A program made the position numbers and the translations under genes. Positions 1-12,440 of a stretch of DNA of 64,000 nt are shown here, in pieces. Under the pieces are notes generated by a model. That model was given only the letters and a program-made list of their open reading frames with translations. It ran no database searches and was not told where the DNA came from. The DNA is from Malus domestica (lineage: Eukaryota > Streptophyta > Magnoliopsida > Rosales > Rosaceae): positions 51,284,501 through 51,348,500 of the forward strand of contig NC_091675.1 in the NCBI RefSeq assembly GCF_042453785.1. The letters run 5' to 3'. The first letter of the stretch is position 1. Each line of letters begins with the position of its first letter.

Positions 1-2099
1 AGGTTTCATAAAACAATACATCCATGAAAACCCAACGTTTTTCATAAAAACCATGTCTTAGCACTCGAATGTTCTAACTTTGATGCTTATGGATGATTCA
101 TTCCCATATCACCAATCACAATCTTGTTCCCTTCATTTACTGGATTGTCGTACCGTAACAAGTTCGATTTTCCTGATTTGGACGTTTCTAATAGAAACCA
201 CTTTATATAAGTACAAGAAGTGAATCTCCACTTGACTATCAAGAAGCTGACAAACCATTGTAGCCAACGATGGTAAAGAAGACCTGAATAAGCATCCGCC
301 ATGATCTTTATTCAAAGACTTATGCCCAAAGCATTACAAACAAAAATACCTCTTGAACGAGGATTCCATGGCTATTTGGCTCGCTTGTATGGACTATCTA
401 ATCATGAAAGATATTGCCCGAAGCACACCATGATTACGTTTATGAATGAGTGCAATTTTAAAGTTTATAAATCCGATTGAATTTTGACTGGAGAATACTT
501 TTCTCGTCCTTCCATGCTTCTAACTCGCCCATGAAGCAGCAATGTAGAAAGCATAAGTTTACCAAGTTCTCGGATCTCATTACTACCACAAACGTGAGAG
601 AAAACCCAATTTGGCTGGAGTCTACCGAATAGCTCAACCCAGTTTGGTCAAAGCCTACCGAATGGTGATGCACTGCTTCGACAGGGATACATCAAATGTC
701 ATACTCTCTCACAATCCAATTTCGAGTTTGTTTTTACAACATATGGTAGAATCATGGCCTACCAAGGTGTGGCATCATGCCCGAAGCTGATCCTTGGTAC
801 CTAAGACCTAAAACTTCAAGAATAAGGGATAATATTCCCAAACCTCAACCTTGTAGAATCTACTTCCGTCTCGATGGAATAGACCGTTGGTTATGCACCT
901 GTTCGTGCCTATACCAATGTCGTTGAGGAATACCATTCTCATAGTCAATATGTGAGACTAATTTTGCTCCACCAAACATCGTTGGAAGAGCAGAATTTTG
1001 ACATTGATGGCCTTGTTGGTCGAATCACCTTAGTAAACCATTTACTTTGTGAATATTTTTCCATGTTCTTGGATTCACTTTTGGCGTTTGTTTTACTTAT
1101 GGATAATCTTATTGATATGGTCCTCGAATACGAGTTAATTGAATCATGTTTCTTGTATACATGTGATCGAATTCAATTAAACACGTGATTAGGTAGGAAT
1201 GTGGGAAAGTTAGTTGTTTAGATGAATGTGATACTACGCACACTAACTTTACACCTAAATCACATCTCTAACAAGGACTTCAAGTTTATCCAACCTGATT
1301 AAGAGCATTGGCATGCTCCTCGTTGTATGAATAATACTGCATCACCATTCAAGGGACTTTAAATTCTCCCTGTCGTTGAGTTTTTAAGGATATTCGAGAG
1401 AACAATGATCATAAATGAAACCATTGAAGAAAATAGAGTGAAGTATTGTTGCACCACCTCCAAAAATGAGCCTAAAGCTTTGATTTGGGGCCAATAGGTT
1501 GTCCCTCAACTGGGAACACACCACATGTGGCCGACCTGGAGTCTGGTAATTGAGCAGTTTACTTGCTTTGGCACAACCTTTTTAGACACTTAGGTCAAAC
1601 AAAGATGCCACGATGCATCTCCTTACCCAAAGTAAGGATCTTGTACGTACAAGCACACTTTGCCAAGCCTGCTCATTAGGGAAATTGATTTTCTATATCA
1701 TTCCTCGCAAATATACGAAACGACCCTCTTTTAACAGTGGATTCAAGGGAATATATGTGGACTAATCCAACCAAAATGCGAACCATATAAATACTTATGG
1801 TTTTGGTTGATGAATCGACAAACTGGTCACATGTTTGTCCACACACATTGCTGCTAAACCTCATGGCCAATTAAGGGTTCACCACCCTACTTATCCCTTA
1901 AGGTTTAGGAGACTGGATAATGTCGGAGAGTTTATATTGATGGTTTTCGATAAAGTATTGCATGTATTTTGGGTTTATAATTGAACATCAAATTCCCATG
2001 ATTCACCCCAAATAGCCTTGCCTAGTGATCATAAAGCGCAATTTAAATGATTGCCCAAATTTTGGTAAACGTGCAAAGTTTTCTGTTTCTGCCTAGGGT

Positions 2100-4430
2100 T
2101 ATGCAATCTTGTACGCAGTTATGTTGGTCTACCTTAAGGCCCATTGCCACCCAACCTATTTGACGTTATAGTTGGTTACTAGGTACGAACCTAATTATTT
2201 TTGTATTTACACATTTGGGTGTGCATTCCATAAGCCAAGTTGTGCCGCCGCAACGTACCAACATGGGTCCTCAAATGAAGTATGTGAATCTTTTGTCAAT
2301 TATGAATATCCCTCACACTAGTTCTCTTCGAACCCTTGCACGTGATCTCTTTACCGCTCATTTTGCGGGTTGTCACTTTAATAAGACAGTTTTCCAGCCA
2401 TTATGAGGAGATAAGAACGTCAACGTTACTGGAGAACGACATAAAGTTACGTGGACGTTTCCCACTATATCTCATCTCAATCCCCATAGCGCACAAGTGT
2501 GATAAGCAAGTGTCATAAATTCTAGCTTTCAGAATGTTGCTCCAGACGCATTCCTCTGATCTACCTAAAGTGACGAGATCATATACCAGTTGCAAACATG
2601 CCTGCAATGATAGACGTACTTAACGGACATTGAGTCAACATCCCCAAAGGGTATGCCACCCCCAAAGGGTATGCCACCCCCGTTGGACTGTTTGGACGCC
2701 CTTGTTGGACGGTCCGGTACACTGGCGGATAGCCAATCAATCTGTTTTGGTCTGGAGCACAACAAATCACTTGGTTCGTAGGATTCACTTCCCTAGAAGA
2801 GGAAGACAAGGCACAACAATGAATCCATACTTGATAGCTGTCTCAAATCATTTCCATCTCATGAGATTAATCCAGATTACTCCCGAGACTTGAAGTTTTT
2901 GGTCCAGTATACTAGTTTGGATTAGCTAAATGGAATGAGATTACCATCGATGATGTTTTCACTTATATGGTAGCTATCGACATAAATGAAAAGCGATGAT
3001 ATCGAACCGTGTTCCATTGATTAAGTGACAACGTAGAATTGATTGGACAACCAAAATAACAATCCAGGTCAAATTTTTTACCAAAGTGTGTATTAGACTT
3101 GCCATTCCTACACTACCCAATGTAACCCTATTGTGTTACAAGTGGGAAAAGAATTGTTATGAGCTGAATGAAATAGTGCGATATGATGCACGCCTTACGG
3201 CGTAAGGTTTCTCTCAAACGTCCTATGATTGATAGCAGCATTATGAAATGTGGTTAGTGTTTTCTCCATGGGGTTGTTGATATGGAGATTTATATGTAAG
3301 TTCTTGAAGAATTACATGGACTGGTTCAAATAGTTCCAAACCATGGAACACCATCTTAACTTGTTTGAGTCATTCACTTACCATCTGACGGATGTGGTAT
3401 ACCTATCTAAGTGATTATTTGATCAGTCAATGATGAATTATGCCCTTGCGTGTTAAACTGTGAAGTCTTATTCTGAATTGCTAGAGTTACAGTTTATGTC
3501 GTTGACACGAATCTCACTAAGATTTCGGAAGAGCTTAAGAAAACTGCCTCACACTTGAAGATGGAATTTAAGATGAAGGATATTGGGAAAACTCGTTTAT
3601 GCCTTGACCTGAAGTTCAAGCATTGTTCTGATGGTATTTTGGTCTACCAGTTGAACTACACTCCGAAGGTGTCACGTTTGAATATACCTTTGATCATCTA
3701 TACGCTATATGCAAATGAGACCCTTGAAGAGGTTATGGAATCCAAAATTCCATATTTGAGTTCAACTTTGTGTTTCGTTGTACTTAGCTCATTGTATTTA
3801 GACAGAACATCTTATTCGTTGTTGATCTGTTGGTAAAGATGCAGCACCGTGCCTACACGCAACCACTTAATTGGTATTAAAGACGTCTCTAAAGGTACTA
3901 CAAAGGCAAATCCCAACGCATCTCAAGCGGATCTAACCCCGTGATCCTCGAAATGATGCTTGCCTTGTTTGTTATGCTGACACATGTTACTTATCAAACC
4001 TGCACAAGGCAAAATCCCCGAATGGTTATGTCTTTACAGTTAGAGATATTGCAATATCTTGGAGGTCCACGATATGGCCTTAGTTGCGAAATCTTTGAAT
4101 TGTTCCGAGACTCACCTTACTTCACTACACCACAAGTGAAACATGGTTAGGAGTTGTTGTTGAGCATATTCGAAGTACTTGCTATGTTTTCATCTATCAT
4201 TGAGTTCGAACAACGTTTCATGAAGATTATGTCACATGTATCCACCCGACCAAGACATGATACATCAACGAAGTCAACGCTAAGACATATTGTGTCTACA
4301 TCTACATTAGCAAAACATCAGGAGATTGAAGTCATGCAAGCCGATCTTAGACAACCTTGCCGACCTCTACACAACATCACTGCCGAAGTCAACCTTCCAG
4401 AAACTTGTCCGAGGAATTGGTATGCCTAAT
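2100..4430 (+). pseudogene. Copia pol remnant (integrase, RT, RNase H)
   Basis: Fragments in shifting frames match Copia pol. Near 2200-2400 there is a stretch with PPQRTNMGPQ and then DLFTAHFAGCHF, typical of the region after the integrase core. Near 3560-3640 there is FKMKDIGKTRLCL followed by DGILVYQ, the end of the RT palm/thumb region. Near 3960-4080 there is a YADTCYLS-like start of RNase H followed by GYVFTVRD. Near 4320-4425 there are HQEIEVMQADL and FQKL-RGIGMPN motifs from the polyprotein C-terminus. The frame changes several times and stops are frequent. A short direct repeat at about 2640-2680 (the 18-bp unit CCCAAAGGGTATGCCACC, twice) sits in the integrase-RT linker. Confidence 0.8.
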
Positions 4431-4830
4431 TATTCGTATGCAATGCTTATAGTTCTCATTTGGAAGTTATGTCAAACTTAGGGGAGTATCCAGAAGTATA
4501 CTCACTTGATCTTAATGTACTTTTTTTTTATGATTATGAGCATTTTTCTCACTGGGTTTTTGCTACATAACTAGGTTTTAACGAGGCACCCATCCTGCAC
4601 TGATTATACCCTTGTGAGCTATTCTACTTACGTCCAAAAGATGTATAGTTTTGACTTAATGCAACTTCTCACTTTTCTCCTTAGACTATGGATTTTCCCC
4701 CACCTTGGGTTTTACCATAGCGAGGTTTTGTGAGTTTTACCTTTTTATGCATTGTTCTGATGACTTCATCAATTGTACTTACTCCATCGTTGAAGATCTG
4801 ATTCGCCATTTACTTGAGTATTTACACACT

Positions 4831-4840
4831 CAAGGGGGAA
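4831..4840 (+). other. Polypurine tract of the Copia element
   Basis: CAAGGGGGAA lies directly against the TGTTG start of the LTR, the expected place for the plus-strand primer of reverse transcription. It fixes the LTR start at 4841 and the element's orientation as plus. Confidence 0.8.
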
Positions 4841-5107
4841 TGTTGCAATCCTATTAGATTAGGAATGTGATTGTATAAATCCTAGTATATCTTGGAATAT
4901 CTCTTATATTCCTATTAGGAATTGATTACCTATAAAAGTTGTAATCCTAAAAGGGTAAGGAATTAATCTTCTCTACTACTATAAATAATGGCACAATGGG
5001 GTGGAATAGAATACACCTCACAATTACACATCTCTCTCTCTCTACTATTACCGCACCCTCTCTCTTTATATGGCCTCCATAATTGTTTAGTAATTATGCC
5101 CACAACA
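4841..5107 (+). repeat. 3' LTR of the Copia element (267 bp)
   Basis: The segment starts TGTTG and ends CAACA, a perfect 5-bp terminal inversion of the TG...CA type, and follows the polypurine tract. A TATAAA-like motif (near 4931), a TATAAAT (near 4980) and CT-rich tracts fit an LTR with its own promoter. The length is at the short end of the usual range for plant Copia LTRs. The partner LTR is outside the window. Downstream, 5108 onward belongs to a different repeat. Confidence 0.8.
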
Positions 5108-5640
5108 TAATTCACAATACAATTAGATTCTACTTGAAATTGTTGAGACGTGATATACAAAAGGTAAACAATATCTATCTTAATTAGATTCTATTTGAGA
5201 TAATTTAGACGTCATATATAGAATGTGTACTATCTGACATTTCTCTATTAATTGGATGTCAAATAAAAAAAAAGAAGTTTCTTGAAAAAACATATATAAA
5301 ATAAAATTTTAACAACTTGTTTTTTAATTTTTTTTTAAATTTTCCATTTTTCTTATCTCATATTAATATCGATAAATTTTTCATCCAAAATAACCATGCA
5401 CAAGTCACATTACTTGCATTTATGGTTTATTACGGACCTTTTCAACTCCCTACAACCCTTTTCTCAAGTTATTTTGGGGCAAAATTTATTAGGCTTTTTC
5501 GTTAAAACCAAGAGGCACAACAAAAACTTGAGACACAAGATGGATAGATAATGTCATAAATCATCATGACTTAATTGAACACTTTTACTATCCTACATGA
5601 CACTTAAATGAAGTACTTTTTGCTTACATGAACACCAGAT
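5108..5640. repeat. Duplicated repeat, copy A, left part
   Basis: This AT-rich stretch matches 12615-13110 closely for about 480 bp. Shared landmarks are a TTAGATTCTACTTGA motif, GAGACGTGAT, AATGTGTACTATCT, and a CAAGTCACATTACTTGC block. There is no coding potential. It is the left part of a repeat whose remainder continues at 10129-10279 and 12211-12440, after two later insertions. The last roughly 40-80 bp before the Helitron do not align well with copy B. Confidence 0.75.
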
Positions 5641-6412
5641 TGATGTCGGACGACAAAATTCATTTATAGACACACACACACACTGTACATATACTAAAAC
5701 CCAAACTCGGGTGGTACTGTTTTTCACTGTTCATGAACAGTGAAAAGACGGTAATGCCCTTCGTTGTTGCTGGTTCTCAATTTCAATTTTCTGTATTGCA
5801 CAGTGAAATGACAATTTTACCCGTGTTGTGCACGTGTTGATCATCGCGTAATGGGAAGCAGGATGCAAAATCCGAAGCCAGCTCTCTCTCTCTCTTTCCC
5901 TCTTTCTCAAAGGTTCCTCAGTGCTCCATTTTTTGATAGCCTTCCTCAGCGTTTTTGTCCTCCCGCTCCACGCGTCTCTTCTCCTCTACTTTCGCGTTGT
6001 TTGGATTGTTCTTCGCTATCGTGTTCTGCCATTTTTTAACCCTTGGTGGCTTTTCTTTTGTTAATCTTTGTGTTCACAGGTGTGGAGCCATTTTGCAAGG
6101 GAAAAACCCATCGGCCGGTAAAGGTTATTTAGCTTGGTAGGTTGGGTTGTACGGATCTTCAGCTTGGTGAATGTAATTTCTCTTGGTGAGTTTTTTTGGT
6201 TTTTTTACTGTAGGTTTTTGGTTTTATTTTGTCTGATTTTAGATTTTACCAATGGGTTTCTTATTGAGAGATGTGTTTTCAAAATTTTGGGCTTTTGTTG
6301 TTGTCGTCAGTTTTTGGGTATGAGATTTCGATTCTGTTCCGTGTGTGGTTTAGTCATCTAGGAAAAGAACCAGGTTTCATGTATGGGTGTTCGCCAATCA
6401 AACAGAATTCAA

Positions 6413-6471
6413 ATATAGACCACACTCATCCAATGAAATTTGATTGGAGGTTGGGTGAGTGTGGTCTATAT
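6413..6471. other. Near-perfect 59-bp inverted repeat (hairpin)
   Basis: ATATAGACCACACTCATCCAA on one arm and its complement (one mismatch in 21) on the other flank a loop of about 17 bases. It lies inside the Helitron-like element. Such a stem could form a strong hairpin in RNA, resembling a short miRNA or siRNA precursor or a miniature foldback insertion. Nothing here shows transcription. Confidence 0.8.
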
Positions 6472-6667
6472 TGTATGGATCCTTTGTATTTGAAGCAAGA
6501 TTTTGATAAAATTTGAGTATTTTTTGCAAATGACTACTTTTGTGTGTTCCAGCACTCTATGCATATTTTTTAATAACGTACCAACAATTAGGTTTCCATA
6601 TTCTTAATGACTTGCAAAGATGTGTTCCAATTAGTCTATGAACTTCACTATTGTAATCTTAATATAT

Positions 6668-7043
6668 TTGTGTATATTAGTGCTTTTTGTTATGATTTAA
6701 TGAGTTCGTGCTTTTTGTTGCTTAAGTAACATGAGAATATGTTTCTATTATCATGGATTACAATCGACTATCATTTTTACATGCTTCACATTCCTTTGTG
6801 CTTTTGTTTTCCCCAGTTTTCTCCCCTGTTGCCTGTACTCATGCAGTTCCAACTTTTCTACAAACTCGATACTGTGAAATGAACCTTTTTGGTCAATAAA
6901 ACGGTATAATTTTTTCCCACTTTTGTGTATATTAGTGCTTTTTGTTATGATTTAATGAGTTTGTGCTTTTTGTTGCTTAAGTAACATGAGAATATGTTTC
7001 TATTACCAACTATGGATTACAATAGACTATCATTTTGACATGT
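6668..7043 (+). repeat. Tandem duplication of about 120 bp in the Helitron
   Basis: The segments 6668-6783 and 6921-7043 are about 90% identical. Both run from TGTGTATATTAGTGCTTTTT through TTGCTTAAGTAACATGAGAA to ACTATCATTTT. They are separated by about 135 bp. This is non-coding, intron-like sequence. Confidence 0.8.
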
Positions 7044-8266
7044 TTGTGCCTATCCATGTGACTTTTTCAGTTGATTCAGCATGTTGTTATATATTATCTT
7101 CTTTCTTAGGTTCTTCAAGCATTTAGCTTCTTAGAATATCATTTTTCAGATGGTTCCCTTAACATGCTCTGCCTCAATTTTACAGAGCTCTTACATTAGT
7201 TTTATCTTACTCCTTTTTAACTCTTGACATGATTTCATCATGTTGGAAGAACCATTTTCAGAACGCATGTCGAGGGTCAACTAAAACTTAACAGATTTAT
7301 ATATTTACTATTAGCTAACTCTTAATTATGACGCCGTTAAAAAAATCAAGGATAAGTTGAATGATTTGAAAGAAACTAAAGTCGAATTAATATGAACCAA
7401 CCATTCACTGCAAAATGATATATTTTTAGGTGTATTCACAATAAAAAGTACTATAATGACTGGTATATGTGGTTTATATTTTCTATACTTTTTTCTTATA
7501 ATCTCTTATGCCTTGATCTAATTACTTTCTTGAATTCGATCTGTTTTTGTAGAAACTTGGTTCTAAGGCAAGTTGGAAATGCACAAAAGTTTGATCGCAT
7601 CCTATAGAAGTACCAGAGAAGGTCATTTCCATTTCATGCAAAATCAGACTTCTTTCTACACACAAAAACAGTAGGTAAACACGCATTACCCTTATTTTGT
7701 TTATGATATAATTCTATTGTCTATAAATTTATTTCAATTTTTTTTTCCTCGCCAGAGATGCTTCCTTAATGACCAACATAGCAGAGAACAACTTTTAGTA
7801 TTGCACTAAACAACATTTCCCGTTAATGTTCTTGGACAAAAAACAATTTGTGTTTTTTCGTATCCAAAGGACTTCATAATATTTTTAATAGACAAAATAG
7901 GTTTCTCTTTTGATATTTAAATTTGTTTAAAATTGTGTATAATTTTCATTAACATTGGTAACTCAGTTTTTCATTCAAACATTATTTATGGAAATTGAAA
8001 TTACATAATCTTTTATATAGTTTTCAATTCCGCAGCAACGAGCGTGTACAAATTACCTATCCTCCAGTATATGTTTCCATCATGAGATCACCCAAAAGAC
8101 AAAAACCACCTTCATTGTCAGTTCATTTCCATACAAGTTATCTTGGATTGTTATAGCATTTAGCCCATGCTTAATATGAAGGACTAGACTACACTTGAAG
8201 GATTAGGAAGGGCTATCCATAAGGGGTTGATGTCAAAGCGTATCCCTAATCTTATCCCCACTAATA

Positions 8267-8437
8267 AAAAAAAAGGTCGTACCCAGTGCACAAGGCTCCC
8301 GGTTTACGCAGGGTCTGGGAGAGGTGAATGTCGGCTAGCCTTACCCCCATTTATGGAGAGGCTGCTCCCAAGTCTCGAACCCGAGACCTTCCGCTCATGG
8401 GCGAAGGCACTTGCCATCGCACCAAGTGCGACCTCTA
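8267..8437 (-). mobile_element. tRNA-derived SINE (minus orientation)
   Basis: Read on the minus strand, this begins GGTCGCACTTGGTGCGATGG (pol III A-box region), carries a GGGTTCGAGAC B box and ends GTACGACC plus a T tail. It is flanked by 16-bp direct repeats, CTTATCCCCACTAATA, at 8251-8266 and 8438-8453: a perfect target-site duplication. It belongs to the same family as the copy at 26290-26456. It was inserted into the Helitron, so it is younger than that element. The open frames crossing it have no coding meaning. Confidence 0.9.
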
Positions 8438-10098
8438 CTTATCCCCACTAATACGTTTAAAAATTGTAAGCAGACATATTGAAATTTATGTATATAAACT
8501 TTTTTTTTTTATATAAGAACAGATGTAATTTAGAATCATGCATGTGTCACCATCGTGGTAGTATATTATTGAACGACACTAAAGATTAATTATGAACTTA
8601 GACTATATGCCAGAAAAAAGTTGCTCATTACTTGCATATAATTTATTTTGTTTGTTCAGGGCAGAGCATGGTGGCATGTGCTTTGGGTGGGAGTTTGTAC
8701 CGTAGGAGAAGCTGTCGTACATTCTTGAAGCAGAACATCGTGCGGAGAACATTCAGAGGATTGGTATGTATGTCTTTACCTCTTTTTAGATTAAATAAAC
8801 CCTCTGTTTATAAAATTTATATTAGATATGGCTTTTGGCTTCATTATATATTTGTGAAACTAATCTCTGCAGTTTTTCAATTCATCTAGCGTATTTGTTA
8901 TTTTGAATGACACTAAAATTATTTATGGGTTATAGGAACCATGGGTTAAGAAAATGGGTACAAATTCAGAGCTGCGTTCTTCTTCCCTCAAAATAAGAAG
9001 AAAACACTTCCTCAACACCATATTTTGGCACCTCAGGTATATTTGTGTTCTAAAGCCTTCATGTCTTGAGTACTTACGGTTTTGTACATTGCAAACTTTA
9101 GCGTATTGATCCAATTGGCTAGAATAGTATACTCAACCAATTTCATATCCTCTTGGCCAAAAGAGAGTATAATACTTGCCACTAAGAAAAATACTTCATA
9201 TAAAAGCAATATGTTGTTGTGTGGCATGCTCTAATTAGGGATATTTTTCTGTTATAAGAAAATCATAAAGAGTCACATTTTTGTTTTTTAGCATTTGGTT
9301 AATGTTTCAATCGTAAACGTGATTACGCAATGAAAGCTGAGGACACACAAATGATACATTAAGTTTGGTATTTGTAAGTTACAAGCTCATGGAAAGTAAG
9401 GTTTTGTAATTGTCTAATGACATGGTCAAAAAGTTGTCCACCTTATGTTTACAATGGTTGTCAACGAACATTGTAGTCTCATTCCGTGGAAGAAATCTCA
9501 AAGTAAGATGTTAAATGTCTGAAATAAGCCTAATGTTGAAATTTATTTCCTTGTTTCATTTTTTTGTATGAAAAAAATATTTATTGTTGAAATTTTCTTG
9601 GTGCTTTGTTTTATAAAAGATTAAGCATGGGGATTATTTAGCTTTCATTGATTGGCATCAGTTTTTAAGTTTTGTCTCTGCTTTTGTTTGTAGGATCAAC
9701 CTGGGAAAGAACAGAACAAAACAGAGCACAAGCATTATCAATTTATTTGCTGAAGTATTGCAGGCCTGCAGCTATCTGCACGACTCCAACGAGCCACACC
9801 AAGCTTACAACAGGTTTGCACACCTGTAAAGCTCCCTCTTCCTCTTTCCCTCCCTCCATTTTTTTTTTCTTACAAGTTTCATGTTAACATCAATTTCTAC
9901 ATCAATGAAATAGGAATAGCTAGATTTTGAACAACTATTTATATATATATATGTAGAGTTGTCAATAACTATTATATACATTTTATAAATACTTTGTACA
10001 TATTTTGTATAAATACTTTTTACATATTTATTTACACAATGGTTACAACACATTTAATTCCTCATTGTAACACATACGCTTATCATCAAGTTGACATT

Positions 10099-10128
10099 CC
10101 CGGGACATCGCGCAGGCTAAATTTCTAG
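10099..10128 (+). other. Helitron 3' terminus (hairpin plus CTAG)
   Basis: The GC-rich hairpin-like block, 7-8 AT-rich bases and a terminal CTAG before T are the signature that sets Helitrons apart from inverted-repeat transposons. The hairpin has mismatches, so the copy is not fresh. Confidence 0.75.
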
Positions 10129-10279
10129 TATATATCTAGAATGGTATAATTTTCATTAAGAAATATTCTTATTTGTTCATATAAAATTTGTTAATAAATT
10201 TGTCATTCTTGACTATTGCAAGCAAAAAAAACAAACCATCCAAGTGCAGTCGGAAAAATAAAATTAATATTTAAACTTA
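10129..10279. repeat. Duplicated repeat, copy A, middle part
   Basis: Sequence between the Helitron end and the MULE start aligns with 13145-13248 of copy B. Shared stretches include AATTTTCATTA and TTCTTATTTGTTCAT, then AAAATTAAT and TTAAACTTA. It ends at the MULE target site. Confidence 0.7.
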
Positions 10280-12210
10280 GGATAAATATCAGTTTACTAT
10301 TTTCAAGTTTCGTGATTTTCAACCTTTAGTATAGAAAGTTTTTTTCTTCTCAAAGTCATACATAAAGTGTTAATTTTGAGATAGTCTCATACATCCATTA
10401 GTATAACTGGTAAATTTTCCGTTAACTGATGACGTGACACTCATATGGATAATAACTGGACGACACGTGTCATTAAGGATCCACGTGGAAATTAAAAAAA
10501 ATTTAAAAAATAAAAGTTTGGTCGTTTTATCCCTCCCCGACCTTCCCTTCCTCCCTTATCCCTCCATTCTCTCCTCTGCACTAACCCACCAAACCCTCCT
10601 CTCCTCTCCTCTTCAACTCATTCTTTCTGTCTTTTTGTTTCGCTTCACTCCCTACCAGTACACATCTCCTCGCTGGCCATCTGCAATCTCAAGCAGCTTA
10701 TCTCATAGATTTCTTCCCCATTTGATTTTCTTCTATATTTTTGGGATTTTAATCCCCAAATAAATGGTGCCGTAGCTTATCTTCCACAACCAGTAATCCC
10801 AATTTTTCTGCTCAAGAAACAAAATCTACTGATTACACGGGATTCAGTTTCCTTCCTTCTCTCCGATCCCAGAATCGGATTCCGCAGCCGTGAAACCGCA
10901 GCTGAATCTTTCTCTGCGTTGGTCCGTCGGATTTGGTCAAAAATGCAGGTCGGTATCGAGACCCATTAAAGCTCTGATCCTTTCCGCTCCTATTTGTTTC
11001 TCGTTGGTCCGTAGGATTTGCGCTCAATCCTAGAAAAGCTCCGCCGCAAACCGCCGTAAAGATCAGATATTTAGCTGCCCTTGTTAAAATCTCCACCTTG
11101 GTTCTTGATCTTGGTACTGAATCTACTGTTTTCTTTCTCCTTTTTTTGTTCTGAATTTTGATAGTGTGATAATCTCGCTGCTCAAATTTGGCCGTTTGGA
11201 GAAGAAAGGGGAGAAAAAGATTCTTAGGTTGCTTTTAATTTCGATTTATTTCCTTCGTGTTAAATGGGTTTACGGCGAAGAATCTAGGTTTTAATTTCTT
11301 TTGAGCTGAAAAGATTCGAAAGCCAAGCCCTTTGAGTCTCTGAGGGAGCTTCTTTTACAAGGATTCCAAAAGGAAAAGCAAAATCAGAAGAATTGCAACG
11401 GTTGGAACCTTCAAAGTCGCTTTATAGAAAACACATTCTCTTCTCTGAGCCCAAATCATTCTTTCCCTTTACCAAGTATCCTTTGCTTCTATTAATTGGA
11501 GCTATAATGGATTTACGAGCCAAAAGCCAGAGGTTTTGAAGCTTGAATTTGCATAAATTATAGCACATTTTCAGTTACCATTCTTTGGATCCGAAATGTT
11601 ATAAATAGGAAGTCTTTTGGGTGCATATTGTCGTCTGGGAATTGGGTTTCTACCAAGTTGGTTTTGAGTGGCATTGTGCTGAGTTTCAAGATTTCAAAGC
11701 ATCGATGGGGTTCTTCGAAGTTTCACGATGTTGTTCATTGTGATATGTTTTTTTTCCCGGCTGCCTGATGTTTCTGAACAATCCTCAGGAGGCTCAACAC
11801 GCGGGCTTGATGGGCTTCTTTGCGATGGGTGGAGTCGAAGATGGAGGGGAAGGGTGGATGTATGAGGAGTCGAAGAGGAGAGGAGAGGAGGATTTGGTGG
11901 GTTGGTGCAGAGCAGAGAATGGAGGGATAAGGGAGGAAGGGAAGGTCGGGGGAGGTAGAAGATGATATATCTTTTTTTCTATTTTTGAATTTTTAATTTC
12001 CACGTGGACTCCTTAATGACATGTGGCGCCAAATCATTGTCTACATAGGTACCACGTCATCAGTTAAAAGGGAGACTTAACAATCAGACTAACAGATGTA
12101 TGAGATTGTCCCAAAATTAACACTTTAGGTATGATTCTAGGACGAAAAAAACTTTATGTACCAAATGTTGAAAATCACAAAACTTAAGGGTAGTAAACTG
12201 AGATTTACCC
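10280..12210. mobile_element. Mutator-like element (MULE) with long TIRs
   Basis: The ends are long inverted repeats of about 345 bp each (10280-10622 and 11866-12210), starting GGATAAATATCAGTTTAC and, on the other strand, GGGTAAATCTCAGTTTAC. The flanks share TAAACTTA (10272-10279 and 12211-12218), within the 9-bp duplication expected for MULEs. There is no transposase frame, so it is non-autonomous. The 1.2-kb interior (about 10640-11850) is better composed than the flanks and reads like a gene's 5' UTR, short exon and first intron, so this may be a Pack-MULE; I cannot name the source gene. Open frames in the TIRs (for example 10434-10763) come from the pyrimidine-rich arm and are not genes. 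Confidence 0.85.
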
Positions 12211-12440
12211 TAAACTTAAAAGGAGCCAAAAGTGTAGGAACTCATAACTCAATGGTAGTAAAATGTCAAATTATAAAATTCAAGGGCCAAAATGTTACTG
12301 ACCCTAAATACATGGGTGCAAAGTGAAGCCGTTTAATATTTTGAGTCCATTGAGCAAAGAGAGAAAGAGTGCCCAATCTAACATTTCGTCAGTACAACAA
12401 CAACAACAATGCCTTCTCTCATTATGTGGGATTGGCCGTA
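12211..12440. repeat. Duplicated repeat, copy A, right part
   Basis: This matches 13241-13480 of copy B. Shared motifs include CCAAAAGTGTAGGAACTCAT, AATGTTACTGACCCTA, GGGTGCAAAGTGAA and the ACAACAACAACAA run. It completes copy A after the MULE. The following 174 bp (12441-12614) hold nothing I recognise. Confidence 0.85.

Larger units (their letters stand above)
1..5107 (+). mobile_element. Ty1/Copia LTR retrotransposon, decayed, 3' portion
   Basis: The window opens inside a degenerate Copia element on the plus strand. Remnants occur in the normal Copia order: integrase core and its C-terminal part (about 1800-2530), late reverse transcriptase (about 3540-3760), RNase H (about 3840-4420), a polypurine tract and one LTR. 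Every domain is broken by stops and frameshifts, so it cannot make a polyprotein. The 5' LTR lies outside the window, so neither LTR divergence nor a target-site duplication can be examined. The stretch 1-1800 has no open frame I can assign; by position it should be gag, protease and early integrase remains. The Copia superfamily call is firm; the clade is not resolved. Confidence 0.85.
5670..10128 (+). mobile_element. Non-autonomous Helitron-like element, about 4.4 kb
   Basis: The right end is diagnostic: a GC-rich imperfect hairpin region (CCCGGGACATCGCGCAGG, from 10099), then an AT-rich stretch, then CTAG at 10125-10128 followed by host T. That is the CTRR-T terminus of Helitrons. The left end is less certain; it should lie between about 5640 and 5700, near ATACTAAAACCC. 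No Rep/helicase reading frame is present, so it would need helicase supplied in trans. The interior has a GA/CT-rich leader near 5880 and several exon-like, better-composed islands (about 6060-6140, 8655-8765, 8935-9035, 9690-9810) separated by T-rich, intron-like sequence. This suggests a captured, spliced host transcript whose source I cannot name. A SINE is nested inside. Confidence 0.7.

Noticed and set aside
8227..8516. Overlapping frames containing PLFMERLLPSLEPET-like text, repeated at 26176-26373
   Set aside because: These are translations of the SINE, not a conserved protein.
10434..10763. 109-codon frame rich in Leu, Ser and Pro
   Set aside because: It lies in the pyrimidine-rich inverted end of the MULE; the matching opposite arm gives a similar meaningless frame.
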